Shown here: in pieces, positions 1 to 7,641 of the stretch
How the letters are laid out: every line of letters starts with the position of its first letter
How positions within the stretch are numbered: the stretch's first letter is position 1
NCBI GenBank assembly: GCA_002490725.1
Contig: DKUN01000016.1
Location: 72,912-121,298 of the forward strand
Reading direction: 5' to 3'
Length of the DNA stretch: 48,387 bases
From: Porphyromonadaceae bacterium UBA7203
Lineage (GTDB): Bacteria; Bacteroidota; Bacteroidia; Bacteroidales; Muribaculaceae
Notes under the pieces: generated by a model
Database searches by the model: none
What the model was told of the DNA's origin: nothing
The model's input: the letters and a program-made list of their open reading frames with translations, nothing else
Translations under genes and position numbers: made by a program

Positions 1-72
1 GGGTTCGGGCTCGGGTTCGGGCTCAGGCTCGGACTCAGGCTCGGATTCGGACTCAGGCTCGAAGTCGAGCTC
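1..72. repeat. Hexamer tandem repeat encoding Glu-Pro/Glu-Ser
   Basis: About twelve degenerate 6-bp units (GGCTCG, GGTTCG, GACTCA and similar on the plus strand) run from the window edge to about 72. They lie in frame inside the minus-strand HU-like gene and encode alternating Glu-Pro and Glu-Ser. Because the unit is a multiple of three, copy-number change would alter tail length without a frameshift. Confidence 0.7.
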
Positions 73-321
73 CACAGGCTCGAAAGCCGCAAATGGTGCA
101 TTGATAGCTTCGGCAAGCTCGCGATCGGGCGCAAAAGCTATCGAATCTGCTGAAACGACAAAAGTGCCGAGCCCGGGGACGGTTACCCGCCCGTCGGCCT
201 CAAGCTGCTCAGCGGCATGCTGAAACAGCTCGCGCAAAAAATCTTCAGTCTCGGCCTCGTCACTCCGAGTCAATCCGGCCACAGTGCGGCTCAGCTGTGA
301 AAGTATAATCGTGTTATTCAT
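1..321 (-). CDS. HU-like domain protein with Glu/Pro-rich tail (partial)
   Basis: The 107 visible codons start at ATG 321-319 and run off the window edge, so the C-terminus is missing. Residues 1 to about 80 look like an HU/IHF-type fold: an N-terminal helical pair, then VPGLGTFVV, then a segment beginning IAFAPD and ending in FEPVEL, as in Bacteroidales HU-domain proteins. The beta-ribbon arm that normally lies between the GLGTF strand and the FxPD segment is nearly absent (about five residues). From residue about 87 the chain becomes an acidic Glu/Pro/Ser repeat. The start overlaps the stop of the upstream HU gene by 8 bp, so translation is probably coupled. DNA binding is doubtful; a scaffold or envelope role is possible but unproven. 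Confidence 0.75.
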   Translation of the reverse strand, partial: MNNTIILSQLSRTVAGLTRSDEAETEDFLRELFQHAAEQLEADGRVTVPGLGTFVVSADSIAFAPDRELAEAINAPFAAFEPVELDFEPESESEPESEPEPEPEPEP

Positions 322-598
322 CAGAATGATTGTCGGCAAGTTTACGTAGTTTTCCCGCAGGGCGGAATGTCAGCACCACTTCGGGCGGCAAAAGCAGCCT
401 GCTGCCATTGCTTCGGTCGGTAACTATCTGCTCATCGTGCTTAACGGCAATAAAGTTGCCGAACGCAGGCACGGCAACGGTGTCAAGATCGCCGCAATGC
501 AGACGAATTGCTTGACCGAGAGCCTGCAACAGCGCCTCGACCGATTTGCGATCACGCCCCGTACGGCGGGCCAGTTCCGAGATAAATATCTTAGCCAT
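314..598 (-). CDS. HU family DNA-binding protein
   Basis: This 94-residue protein has the length and layout of HU/IHF proteins. An N-terminal helical dimerisation part (MAKIFISELARRTGRDRKSV) is followed by the strand VPAFGNFIAVK, an arm of roughly 20 residues, and a C-terminal LTFRPAGKLR segment matching the family FxPxxxLR signature. HU-type proteins bend and compact DNA as dimers. It lies 7 bp after engB and overlaps the next HU-like gene by 8 bp, so the three are probably co-transcribed. The arm reads TDRSNGSRLLLPP rather than the usual family sequence, so binding preference may be atypical. Confidence 0.88.
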   Translation of the reverse strand: MAKIFISELARRTGRDRKSVEALLQALGQAIRLHCGDLDTVAVPAFGNFIAVKHDEQIVTDRSNGSRLLLPPEVVLTFRPAGKLRKLADNHSDE

Positions 599-605
599 AA
601 AGCAA

Positions 606-1220
606 TCAGTCTAACGATGTCTGCACGGGCAGGGTATTCAACTCCTCGATATAGTCAAGCAGCGACTCGCGCCCGAGCCCTGTTTCCGACGAAGTCACGA
701 AAATCGGGGGCAACTCCTCCCACTGTCGGAGCAACTGCCGCTTATAGCTGTCGATGTTGGCGGCCAGAGCATTCTTGCCGAGCTTGTCACCCTTGGTAAA
801 CACGATTGCGAACGGCACACCGTTCTCGCCGAGCCATTCCATAAACTCCAGGTCTATTTTCTGCGGCTCATGACGCGAATCGACCAGCACGAACAGCGAC
901 GTCATCTGCGGGCGCTCAAGAATGTAGTCGTTGATTATACGCTCGAGAGTAACGCGGGCATCCTTGCTCCGGCGCGCATAGCCATAGCCGGGCAGGTCGA
1001 CTATATACCAGCTGCCGTTAATCAGGAAATGGTTGATCAGAGTGGTTTTGCCCGGCGTGGCCGAGGTCATCGCGAGCTTGCGTTTGCCCGTAAGCATATT
1101 GATCAGCGACGACTTGCCGACATTGCTCCGGCCGATAAAGGCATACTCGTGGAGGCTTGTTGCCGGGCATTTCGCAACGTTGCTGTTGCTGATTTCGAAT
1201 TTGGCGGATGTTATCTGCAT
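606..1220 (-). CDS. engB: Ribosome biogenesis GTP-binding protein EngB (YihA/YsxC)
   Basis: The 204-residue protein matches EngB/YsxC, a small GTPase needed for large-subunit ribosome assembly. All G motifs are visible: P-loop GRSNVGKSS near residue 30, the switch region SATPGKT, DLPGYGYA (G3), TKGDK (G4) and a SSE-type G5. Length is normal for the family. The start ATG at 1220 gives the usual short lead-in before the G domain. A minus-strand -7 box (TAACTTTG) lies 24 bp upstream, making engB the first gene of an engB-HU-HU-like unit, divergent from the lpx genes. Confidence 0.96.
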   Translation of the reverse strand: MQITSAKFEISNSNVAKCPATSLHEYAFIGRSNVGKSSLINMLTGKRKLAMTSATPGKTTLINHFLINGSWYIVDLPGYGYARRSKDARVTLERIINDYILERPQMTSLFVLVDSRHEPQKIDLEFMEWLGENGVPFAIVFTKGDKLGKNALAANIDSYKRQLLRQWEELPPIFVTSSETGLGRESLLDYIEELNTLPVQTSLD

Positions 1221-1243
1221 GACAGGTTATGAGGATTATTGCG

Positions 1244-1251
1244 CAAAGTTA
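1244..1251 (-). promoter_or_regulatory. Bacteroidetes -7 element for engB
   Basis: The minus strand reads TAACTTTG (CAAAGTTA on plus), a perfect match to TAnnTTTG. A minus-strand TTG at 1277-1275 is 23 bp away, slightly longer than the usual spacing, so the -33 assignment is uncertain. The predicted leader is about 15-20 nt. Confidence 0.6.
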
Positions 1252-1411
1252 CGGATTTTTTTCGAATTTTGAGCCAACAGCGTAAGCGCCACGCACTATA
1301 CGACATCGGCCGCTCCCTGTGTACGGCCGAAAAAACGCGGGCAAACCTACCGCCGCAGCCATTGCCGGGGTATCAAACTATAACACGCGCGTTATTCAAG
1401 TGGTTCAACTC

Positions 1412-1442
1412 TTGGTAAAATGAGGAAATTTACGTAACTTTG
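1412..1442 (+). promoter_or_regulatory. Promoter of the lpxD-lpxC/fabZ-lpxA operon
   Basis: TTG at 1412-1414 and TAACTTTG at 1435-1442 are separated by 20 bp, the canonical Bacteroidetes -33/-7 arrangement. The lpxD ATG is 44 bp downstream. The 266-bp divergent gap (1221-1486) otherwise holds only the opposing engB promoter and a small palindrome (ACGCGCGT, 1385-1392) just upstream of this -33 box. Confidence 0.75.
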
Positions 1443-1486
1443 CGGCACTTTACAGGCCAAAACAAAAGTATTCAACGCAGCAAGCA

Positions 1487-2515
1487 ATGGAATTTTCCGC
1501 CCAACAGATTGCAGACATTCTCGGAGGAGCCGTCGAAGGCAACCCCGATATCAAGCTGTCGACATTCGACAAAATTGAAACAGCCGGCCCCGCCGCCCTG
1601 ACATTTCTCGCTAACCCACGATACTCCAACTTCCTTTATACAACCGACGCCGGAGCAGCTCTCGTGAGCCGCGACTTCACACCGACTCAAACAGTAAAAA
1701 CCACACTCATACGCGTTGACGACCCCTACGCCTCGCTGGCTCAACTGATGGCACTCGCCGATCAGATGCTCAACCCTCAGCCGTCGGGAATCGAGCAGCC
1801 GTCGTTTGTGGCCGAAGGCGTAGCCATCCCGGCCGACTGCTACATAGGCGCCTTTGCCTACGTCGGCGCCGGTGCCCGACTCGGCGAGGGAGTACGCCTT
1901 TACCCCCAGACCTACATCGGCCGCGGAGTAACCGTCGGCGAAGGCACAATCATCTACCCCGGAGCTAAAATCTACCACGGCTGCAAAATCGGCCGCAACT
2001 GCATTATCCATGCCGGAGTCGTGATTGGCGGTGACGGCTTCGGATTCGCCCCGACCCCCGACGGCTCGTACAACAAGATTCCGCAGCTCGGCATCGTCGA
2101 GATTGCCGACAACGTGGAAATCGGCGCCAACACTACAGTCGACCGCGCCACCATGGGCCGCACCTACGTAGGCCAGGGCACCAAGCTCGACAACCTGATT
2201 CAAGTGGCCCACAACGTCGAAATCGGCTGCAACACCGTCATGGCCTCCCAGTCCGGCATAGCCGGCTCGGCAAAAGTCGGCAGCAACTGCATGGTCGGCG
2301 GCCAGGTAGGCATTGCCGGCCACATAACCATCGGCGACCGCGTCAACATCGGCGCTCAGAGCGGACTCCACTCCAACACCGCCGACAACCAGACCATCAT
2401 GGGTTCGCCCGCCATCAACGCGCGCAAGTGGATGCGCAACACCGGCTATATCAACCGCATTGCCGAACTGTTCGAGCGCGTCAACCAGATTGAAAAGACT
2501 CTTAAGAACCAGTAA
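1487..2515 (+). CDS. lpxD: UDP-3-O-(3-hydroxyacyl)glucosamine N-acyltransferase LpxD
   Basis: LpxD adds the second 3-hydroxyacyl chain to UDP-GlcN in the third step of lipid A synthesis in the cytosol. The 342-residue protein has the N-terminal uridine-binding domain (residues 1 to about 100), then a left-handed beta-helix of hexapeptide repeats from about 105 to 310. The catalytic His lies in the motif VAHNVEIG. The C-terminal helix (MRNTGYINRIAELFERVNQIEKTL) is typical. It is the first gene of the lpxD-lpxC/fabZ-lpxA cluster and ends 10 bp before the next start. Confidence 0.97.
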   Translation: MEFSAQQIADILGGAVEGNPDIKLSTFDKIETAGPAALTFLANPRYSNFLYTTDAGAALVSRDFTPTQTVKTTLIRVDDPYASLAQLMALADQMLNPQPSGIEQPSFVAEGVAIPADCYIGAFAYVGAGARLGEGVRLYPQTYIGRGVTVGEGTIIYPGAKIYHGCKIGRNCIIHAGVVIGGDGFGFAPTPDGSYNKIPQLGIVEIADNVEIGANTTVDRATMGRTYVGQGTKLDNLIQVAHNVEIGCNTVMASQSGIAGSAKVGSNCMVGGQVGIAGHITIGDRVNIGAQSGLHSNTADNQTIMGSPAINARKWMRNTGYINRIAELFERVNQIEKTLKNQ

Positions 2516-2525
2516 TATCACATTC

Positions 2526-3908
2526 ATGAAGCAAACAACCATCAAGAACGGCTTCACTCTCTCCGGCAAAGGACTCCACACCGGACTCAACACCGTTGCC
2601 GAATTCTGCCCTGCACCCGACAACCACGGATATAAATTTCAACGCATCGACGTCGAAGGCCAGCCCATCATCGACGCTGTGGCCGAAAACGTAAAAGCAA
2701 CCACCCGCGGCACCGTCATCGGCAAGGGCGACACCATGGTATCAACCATCGAGCACACCATGGCCGCGCTCTACGCCGCCGGCATCGACAACGTGCTCAT
2801 CAAGGTCAACGCCCCCGAAATGCCCATCCTCGACGGCTCTTCACGCATCATCTCCGACGCAATTATCGCCGCCGGAATCGAAGAGCAGGAGACTGAAAAG
2901 GAATTCTACGTCGTTAAACAGAAAATCGAAGTGCGCGACGACACCACCGGCGCGTCGATCATCGTGCTCCCCGACGATAACTTCTCGATCGACACCATGG
3001 TGGCATTCGACTCACCGGTGATTCCCAACCAGTTTGCCAGCATGGACGACATCGACTCGTTCTATGCCGAAATTTCGAGCGCACGCACATTCGTATTTGT
3101 GCGCGAAATCGAGCCCCTGCTCAACGCCAACCTCATAAAAGGCGGCGACCTCGACAACGCCATCGTCATCTACGACAAGCCGATGGAACAGAGCGCTCTC
3201 GACCGCATTGCCGACCTTACCGGCGCGCGCCACATCGACGCCAACGACTTCGGCTATCTCAACAACCGCCCCCTGGAGCACGACAACGAACCCGCACGCC
3301 ACAAGCTGCTCGACGTGATCGGCGACCTCGCCCTCATCGGCCGTCCGCTCAAAGGCCGCGTAATAGCCACCCGCCCCGGCCACTCGCTCAACACCACCCT
3401 GGCAAAACAGATTCGCAAGGAACTCAAGCGCCAGGAAATCCAGGCTCCCGTCTATAACCCCAACATCGAGCCGGTCATGGACGTGAACTCCATCCGCGAG
3501 AAACTCCCCCACCGCTACCCCTTCCTGCTGGTCGACAAAATCATTGAAATCGGCAAAAAGCACATTGTCGGCATCAAAAACGTGACCGGCAACGAGCCCT
3601 TCTTCCAGGGCCACTTCCCCCAGGAACCCGTCATGCCCGGCGTGCTTCACATCGAAGCCATGGCTCAGACAGGCGGCCTGCTCGTGCTCAGCCAGGTCGA
3701 CGAACCCGAGCGCTACTCGACCTACTTCATGAAAATCGACAATGTCAAGTTCCGCCAGAAGGTAGTGCCGGGCGACACGCTGATTTTCCACGTTTCGTTC
3801 CTCACCCCGCTGCGCCGCGGCTGCGCAATCATGAAAGGCTATGCCTTTGTGGGCGAAAAAATCGTCACCGAATGTGAATTCATGGCCCAGATCGTCAAAA
3901 ACAAATAA
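2526..3908 (+). CDS. lpxC/fabZ: Bifunctional LpxC deacetylase / FabZ dehydratase
   Basis: A 460-residue fusion of UDP-3-O-acyl-GlcNAc deacetylase (first committed lipid A step) and 3-hydroxyacyl-ACP dehydratase (fatty-acid elongation), a known Bacteroidetes arrangement. The LpxC part (residues 1 to about 310) shows zinc ligands in STIEHTMAAL and RHKLLDVIGDLALIG and the catalytic His in GHSLNTTL. The FabZ part begins near residue 315 and shows LPHRYPFLLVDKI and GHFPQEPVMPGVLHIEAMAQ with the catalytic His and Glu. I chose ATG 2526 because MKQTTIKNGFTLSGKGLHTG is the conserved LpxC N-terminus; an in-frame upstream start would lie inside lpxD. Fusion may balance lipid A and fatty-acid flux. Confidence 0.97.
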   Translation: MKQTTIKNGFTLSGKGLHTGLNTVAEFCPAPDNHGYKFQRIDVEGQPIIDAVAENVKATTRGTVIGKGDTMVSTIEHTMAALYAAGIDNVLIKVNAPEMPILDGSSRIISDAIIAAGIEEQETEKEFYVVKQKIEVRDDTTGASIIVLPDDNFSIDTMVAFDSPVIPNQFASMDDIDSFYAEISSARTFVFVREIEPLLNANLIKGGDLDNAIVIYDKPMEQSALDRIADLTGARHIDANDFGYLNNRPLEHDNEPARHKLLDVIGDLALIGRPLKGRVIATRPGHSLNTTLAKQIRKELKRQEIQAPVYNPNIEPVMDVNSIREKLPHRYPFLLVDKIIEIGKKHIVGIKNVTGNEPFFQGHFPQEPVMPGVLHIEAMAQTGGLLVLSQVDEPERYSTYFMKIDNVKFRQKVVPGDTLIFHVSFLTPLRRGCAIMKGYAFVGEKIVTECEFMAQIVKNK

Positions 3909-3914
3909 ACAGCC

Positions 3915-4694
3915 ATGAACCATCAGCTTTCAACCATACACCCCGACGCACGCATTGCCGAGGGCGTTATCATCGACCCCTTTGTCTACGTTGCCGCCGA
4001 CGTCGAAATCGGCGAAGGAACCCACCTCTATCCCGGCTCGGTAGTGCTCGACGGCGCCCGCATCGGCCGCAACTGCCGAATCCACTCCGGAGCCGTCATT
4101 GCCGGCGAACCGCAAGACCTCAAGTTCAAGGGCGAAGTCACCACCGCCATTATCGGCGACAACACGATTATTCGCGAAAGCGCCACCGTTAACCGCGGCA
4201 CAGCCTCGAAAGGCACCACCGAAGTAGGCTCGAACTGCCTGATCATGGCCTATACCCACATTGCCCACGACTGCGAGGTCGGCGACAATGTAATCATTTC
4301 CAACGCAAGCCAGATTGCCGGCGAAGTCCGCATTGATCACCACGCTGTAATCGGCGGCGGCTCGCTGATTCACCAGTTCTGCCACATCGGTTCACACGTC
4401 ATGATGCAGGGCGGCTCGCTCGTCAACAAAGACGTTCCGCCCTATATCGTGTGCGCGCGCAATCCTATCTCATATGCCGGCATCAACGTGGTCGGCCTGC
4501 GCCGCCGCGGCTTCACATCTGACCAGATTGCCATGCTCCAGGAAATTTACCGCATCATTTTCTCGAGCGACCTCAACACCACCGACGCCATCCGCGCCGT
4601 TGAAAACAGCGTTCCCGAAAGCGAATTCCGCACCAATGTGCTTGAATTTGTACGCAATTCCCATCGCGGCATTCTCAAAGGCAACAACTACTGA
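3915..4694 (+). CDS. lpxA: Acyl-ACP:UDP-N-acetylglucosamine O-acyltransferase LpxA
   Basis: LpxA carries out the first lipid A step, transferring a 3-hydroxyacyl chain from ACP to UDP-GlcNAc. The 259-residue protein has left-handed beta-helix hexapeptide repeats from the N-terminus to about residue 190, the catalytic His in THIAHDCEVG, the family motif HQFCHIGSH, and a helical C-terminal domain (NVVGLRRRGF onward). It starts 6 bp after lpxC/fabZ and is the last gene of the operon. The next step, LpxB, is not in the window. Confidence 0.97.
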   Translation: MNHQLSTIHPDARIAEGVIIDPFVYVAADVEIGEGTHLYPGSVVLDGARIGRNCRIHSGAVIAGEPQDLKFKGEVTTAIIGDNTIIRESATVNRGTASKGTTEVGSNCLIMAYTHIAHDCEVGDNVIISNASQIAGEVRIDHHAVIGGGSLIHQFCHIGSHVMMQGGSLVNKDVPPYIVCARNPISYAGINVVGLRRRGFTSDQIAMLQEIYRIIFSSDLNTTDAIRAVENSVPESEFRTNVLEFVRNSHRGILKGNNY

Positions 4695-4716
4695 TACTAC
4701 ATACCGTCCGATATTC

Positions 4717-4760
4717 CCGCCAGATTTTTTTGCAAAAAAAAATGCGAAAAAATTTGGCGG
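4717..4760 (+). terminator. Long hairpin terminator after lpxA
   Basis: Arms 4717-4733 and 4744-4760 are 17 nt each and pair fully in RNA: 15 Watson-Crick pairs plus two G-U wobbles, with a 10-nt A-rich loop. It lies 23 bp after the lpxA stop. The downstream arm contains TTTG at 4753-4756, which is also the -33 element of the next promoter. There is no long U-tract after the stem, only TTTCATTTATT. Confidence 0.65.
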
Positions 4761-4784
4761 TTTCATTTATTCGCCATATCTTTG
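4753..4784 (+). promoter_or_regulatory. Promoter of the ABC export locus
   Basis: TTTG at 4753-4756, a 20-bp spacer and TATCTTTG at 4777-4784 form a canonical Bacteroidetes promoter. The ATG of the first ABC gene is at 4810. An A-run precedes the -33 box. The -33 box sits in the right arm of the preceding terminator hairpin. Confidence 0.75.
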
Positions 4785-4809
4785 CAGTGTCTTAGTTCAC
4801 TATTACACT

Positions 4810-5643
4810 ATGCTGACAATTTCAAACCTTTCTTACTGCTATCCCGGGTCAACAACACCGGCTCTTGCAAACATGACGCTCAACTTTGCTCCGGGCGCCA
4901 TCTACGGCCTGCTTGGCGCCAACGGCACCGGCAAGTCAACCATGTTATATTGTATGGCCGGACTGCTGAAGCCGGCGGCAGGCAACGCCGAACTCAACGG
5001 CGTCAACACCTTCAGGCGCCTACCCTCGACGCTGAGCGAGATATTCATCGTGCCCGAAGAAATCGACATGCCCCCTATCGAGCTCAAGGCGTTCATCAGC
5101 CAGAATGCACCGTTCTATCCCAACTTCTCGCAGGAACAGCTCAACGGCTACCTCGAACACTTCCGACTGACGCCCGACATCCACCTGGGCCGCCTCTCGA
5201 TGGGCCAGCGCAAAAAGGCGTTCGTGGCGTTCGCCCTGGCCTGCAACACGTCGATAATTCTGATGGACGAGCCGACCAACGGCCTCGACATTCCCGGCAA
5301 GGCCGAATTCCGCCGCGCCGTTGTCAGCGCCATGGACAAGGGGCGCACTATCGTCATATCAACCCACCAGGTCCGCGACCTTGACCGTGTGCTCGACCAC
5401 GTTGTCATGATTGACCGCAGCGGTGTGGTGCTCGACTCATCGCTCGCGCACCTGCAGCAACACTTCCAGTTTATCTTCACCGGCTCCCCGGCCGACTATC
5501 CCGACGCCGTGTGGTCCCAGCCCGTAGTAGGCGGCTACAACATCATCCGCCCACGCGTCAACGATATGGAAGAGACCGACGTGAACCTTGAGAGTCTGTT
5601 TGAATTCGCATTTTCCAACCCCGAAATCATCAAGTCATTATGA
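4810..5643 (+). CDS. ABC transporter ATP-binding protein (YtrB-like)
   Basis: A 277-residue ABC ATPase. The Walker A motif is GANGTGKST near residue 40, the signature is LSMGQRKKA, and Walker B is IILMDEPTNGLD, followed by the H-loop STHQ. The layout with a C-terminal extension after the nucleotide-binding domain resembles the YtrB/CcmA-like group that pairs with a separate permease. ATG 4810 was chosen because the domain begins immediately (MLTISNLSYCYPG) and a promoter lies just upstream. The stop overlaps the start of the permease gene (ATGA). The substrate is unknown; the adjacent GntR regulator suggests induction by envelope stress or an antibiotic. Confidence 0.9.
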   Translation: MLTISNLSYCYPGSTTPALANMTLNFAPGAIYGLLGANGTGKSTMLYCMAGLLKPAAGNAELNGVNTFRRLPSTLSEIFIVPEEIDMPPIELKAFISQNAPFYPNFSQEQLNGYLEHFRLTPDIHLGRLSMGQRKKAFVAFALACNTSIILMDEPTNGLDIPGKAEFRRAVVSAMDKGRTIVISTHQVRDLDRVLDHVVMIDRSGVVLDSSLAHLQQHFQFIFTGSPADYPDAVWSQPVVGGYNIIRPRVNDMEETDVNLESLFEFAFSNPEIIKSL

Positions 5644-6479
5644 CATCCGATAAATATTCGTCAGCCCGCATGTGGATGCTGACCAAGCATTACTTCGTTG
5701 AAAACCGGCGCAACATCGCCATCACCTGCGGCGTCATTTTCGGCATACTGCTCCTCATTTCAATTCTGATAACCAAATCGTCCTATACACCCGACGACGC
5801 TGCATTACTGTCAAACCACGAAGAGCGCAACATGCTCATTCTGGCGTTTTTCTGCATGTGCGCGGGTCTGATTATGCAGATTCTCGGGTCGCTGACCTTC
5901 TCGTCAATGTCGACCAAATCCAAGCGCATTTCAAACCTCATGCTCCCTGCGTCACAGAGCGAAAAGTTCATCAGTCAGTGTCTGATCTACGTTGTCGGCG
6001 GCAATCTGTTCCTGATTGCGTCATTGCTGCTTGTCGACACTGTCAGCGCTCTGATTTTCAGAATGTTTCCAGCATGGACTATGATTCCCGACATTATGGA
6101 CTTTACAGGGTTTATTAGCAACTACCCCTACGGCTATCAAATTCTGGCAATGCTCTTTCTCGGCTTGCTGGCAATGTTTCTCTGCAGCCAGGCAATCTAT
6201 GTGCTCGGCTCGGCGTGGTGGCCCCGCAAGTCATATCTGAAAACTTTCGTCGCACTCTTCGTCTTTCAGATAGCCACTACCATAATCATTCCTTTCGGCT
6301 TTCTGATCAACTTCTTGCCTTCAATAGCCCGCATATTCGAGGATTTTGACATATCGATCGAACAGGCCCTGACCATAGGCTGGATCGGAATAGTTCTGGC
6401 ATATGCCGTTCTCTTCTTGATTTACTGGCTCGCATGGCAGCGCTACAAGCGCCTGGCCGTAGTCAAGAGATTCTTGTGA
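5640..6479 (+). CDS. ABC transporter membrane protein, unknown substrate
   Basis: This 279-residue integral membrane protein has about six predicted transmembrane segments: around residues 25-45 (IAITCGVIFGILLLISILI), 65-90, 110-135, 165-190, 200-225 and 250-270. No catalytic motif is seen. The ATGA overlap with the upstream ATPase indicates that the two form one transporter. It is not FtsX-like, unlike the two permeases further downstream. A 57-bp gap follows before the GntR gene, with no clear -7 box. Confidence 0.8.
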   Translation: MTSDKYSSARMWMLTKHYFVENRRNIAITCGVIFGILLLISILITKSSYTPDDAALLSNHEERNMLILAFFCMCAGLIMQILGSLTFSSMSTKSKRISNLMLPASQSEKFISQCLIYVVGGNLFLIASLLLVDTVSALIFRMFPAWTMIPDIMDFTGFISNYPYGYQILAMLFLGLLAMFLCSQAIYVLGSAWWPRKSYLKTFVALFVFQIATTIIIPFGFLINFLPSIARIFEDFDISIEQALTIGWIGIVLAYAVLFLIYWLAWQRYKRLAVVKRFL

Positions 6480-6536
6480 TTACCTTTATCAACAACAATC
6501 CTTTTCATTTTTACTTTTAAAACTCAATTACCGACA

Positions 6537-6941
6537 GTGGCTTTTCAAAGCAACAAACCCATATATCTGCAGATAGCCGACGGCCTGATGGACCACATTC
6601 AGGCCGGACGCTATCCGGCCGACGACCGCATTCCGTCGGTACGCGAAACCGCTGCCGCGGCGCAGGTCAACGTCAACACCGCGATGCGGGCCTATGAACA
6701 GCTCGAACGCGACGGCATCATCTACAACCGTCGCGGCATCGGCTACTTCACCGCGCCCGACGCCGCGGCACGCATAACCGCACGCCGCGCCGAGGAATTC
6801 TTTACCGGCGAGCTCGACTATCTGTTCAGCCGCCTCAGTCAAATCGGCATGAATTCGTCGGAGCTGCAACAGCGCTATGAATCCTTTCTGGAGCAAAAGG
6901 CGCAGTGCCCCTCTTCTGACTCTTCCGCCCCGAGTTACTGA
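6537..6941 (+). CDS. GntR-family regulator, YtrA subfamily
   Basis: A 134-residue regulator with an N-terminal winged helix-turn-helix of GntR type: PIYLQIADGLMDHI, then IPSVRETAAAAQVNVNTAMR and the wing segment IIYNRRGIGYF. The short C-terminal helical region (about residues 75-120) lacks a large effector domain, as in YtrA proteins. The start is GTG at 6537; no in-frame ATG precedes the helix-turn-helix. It sits between two ABC transporter modules, so it probably represses one or both. Family members respond to cell-wall antibiotics or cationic peptides in Firmicutes; the ligand here is unknown. Confidence 0.9.
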   Translation: MAFQSNKPIYLQIADGLMDHIQAGRYPADDRIPSVRETAAAAQVNVNTAMRAYEQLERDGIIYNRRGIGYFTAPDAAARITARRAEEFFTGELDYLFSRLSQIGMNSSELQQRYESFLEQKAQCPSSDSSAPSY

Positions 6942-6972
6942 AACCATAACCGAACCATAAAACCGAATACCC

Positions 6973-7641
6973 GTGATTACCCTCAAGGGCATCAATAAGA
7001 CATACTTCGGAGCAGTGCCGCTCCACGTGCTGCGCGACATCAACCTCCATATCGACCGTGGCGAACTCGTGTCGATCATGGGGGCGTCGGGCAGCGGCAA
7101 GTCTACCCTGCTTAACATTCTCGGCATTCTCGACAACTACGACACCGGCGAGTATCTGCTCGACGGCGTGCTCATCAGGAACCTGAGCGAGAACCGCGCT
7201 GCCGAACTCCGCAACCGCATGATCGGCTTCGTGTTCCAGTCGTTCAACCTCATCAGCTATAAGGACGCGCTCGACAACGTTGCCCTTCCCCTGTTCTATC
7301 AGGGCGTGAGCCGCAAAAAGCGCCGCCTCATGGCCATGGAGCAGCTCGATCGCCTCGGACTGGCCGACCGCGCCCGTCACCTGCCTGGCGAACTGTCGGG
7401 CGGACAGAAGCAGCGCGTTGCCCTGGCCCGTGCGCTCATCACCAACCCGAGCATCATTCTGGCCGACGAGCCCACCGGCGCGCTCGACAGCAAAACCTCG
7501 TGCGAAGTGATGCAGATTTTCCGTGAACTCAATGCCGACCGCGGCATGACAATAGTAATCGTGACCCATGACCCCGGCGTCGGCGAGCAGACCAACCGCG
7601 TAATCCGCATCGTCGACGGCCGCATAGCTCCCGACCAATGA
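6973..7641 (+). CDS. MacB/LolD-type ABC transporter ATPase
   Basis: A 222-residue ATPase of the LolD/MacB class. Walker A is GASGSGKST, the signature is LSGGQKQRVALARAL, and Walker B is IILADEPTGALDSKT, a combination typical of mechanotransmission exporters. Q-loop FVFQSFNLI is also present. The start is GTG at 6973, 31 bp after the GntR gene; no better ATG exists. The stop overlaps the first FtsX-like permease (ATGA). With the next four genes it forms a MacAB-TolC-like tripartite exporter. Substrate unknown. Confidence 0.92.
   Translation: MITLKGINKTYFGAVPLHVLRDINLHIDRGELVSIMGASGSGKSTLLNILGILDNYDTGEYLLDGVLIRNLSENRAAELRNRMIGFVFQSFNLISYKDALDNVALPLFYQGVSRKKRRLMAMEQLDRLGLADRARHLPGELSGGQKQRVALARALITNPSIILADEPTGALDSKTSCEVMQIFRELNADRGMTIVIVTHDPGVGEQTNRVIRIVDGRIAPDQ

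Noticed and set aside
1385..1392. Palindrome ACGCGCGT upstream of the lpxD promoter as an operator
   Set aside because: Only 8 bp long and expected by chance in GC-rich DNA; no second copy was found nearby.
1472..2623. Long minus-strand open frame opposite lpxD
   Set aside because: It mirrors lpxD codon structure (Gly/Ala/Val/Asp-rich), has no domain motif and no promoter; it is an antisense shadow of a high-GC gene.
3012..3923. Minus-strand open frame opposite lpxC/fabZ
   Set aside because: The plus-strand frame has all catalytic motifs of LpxC and FabZ; the antisense frame has none.
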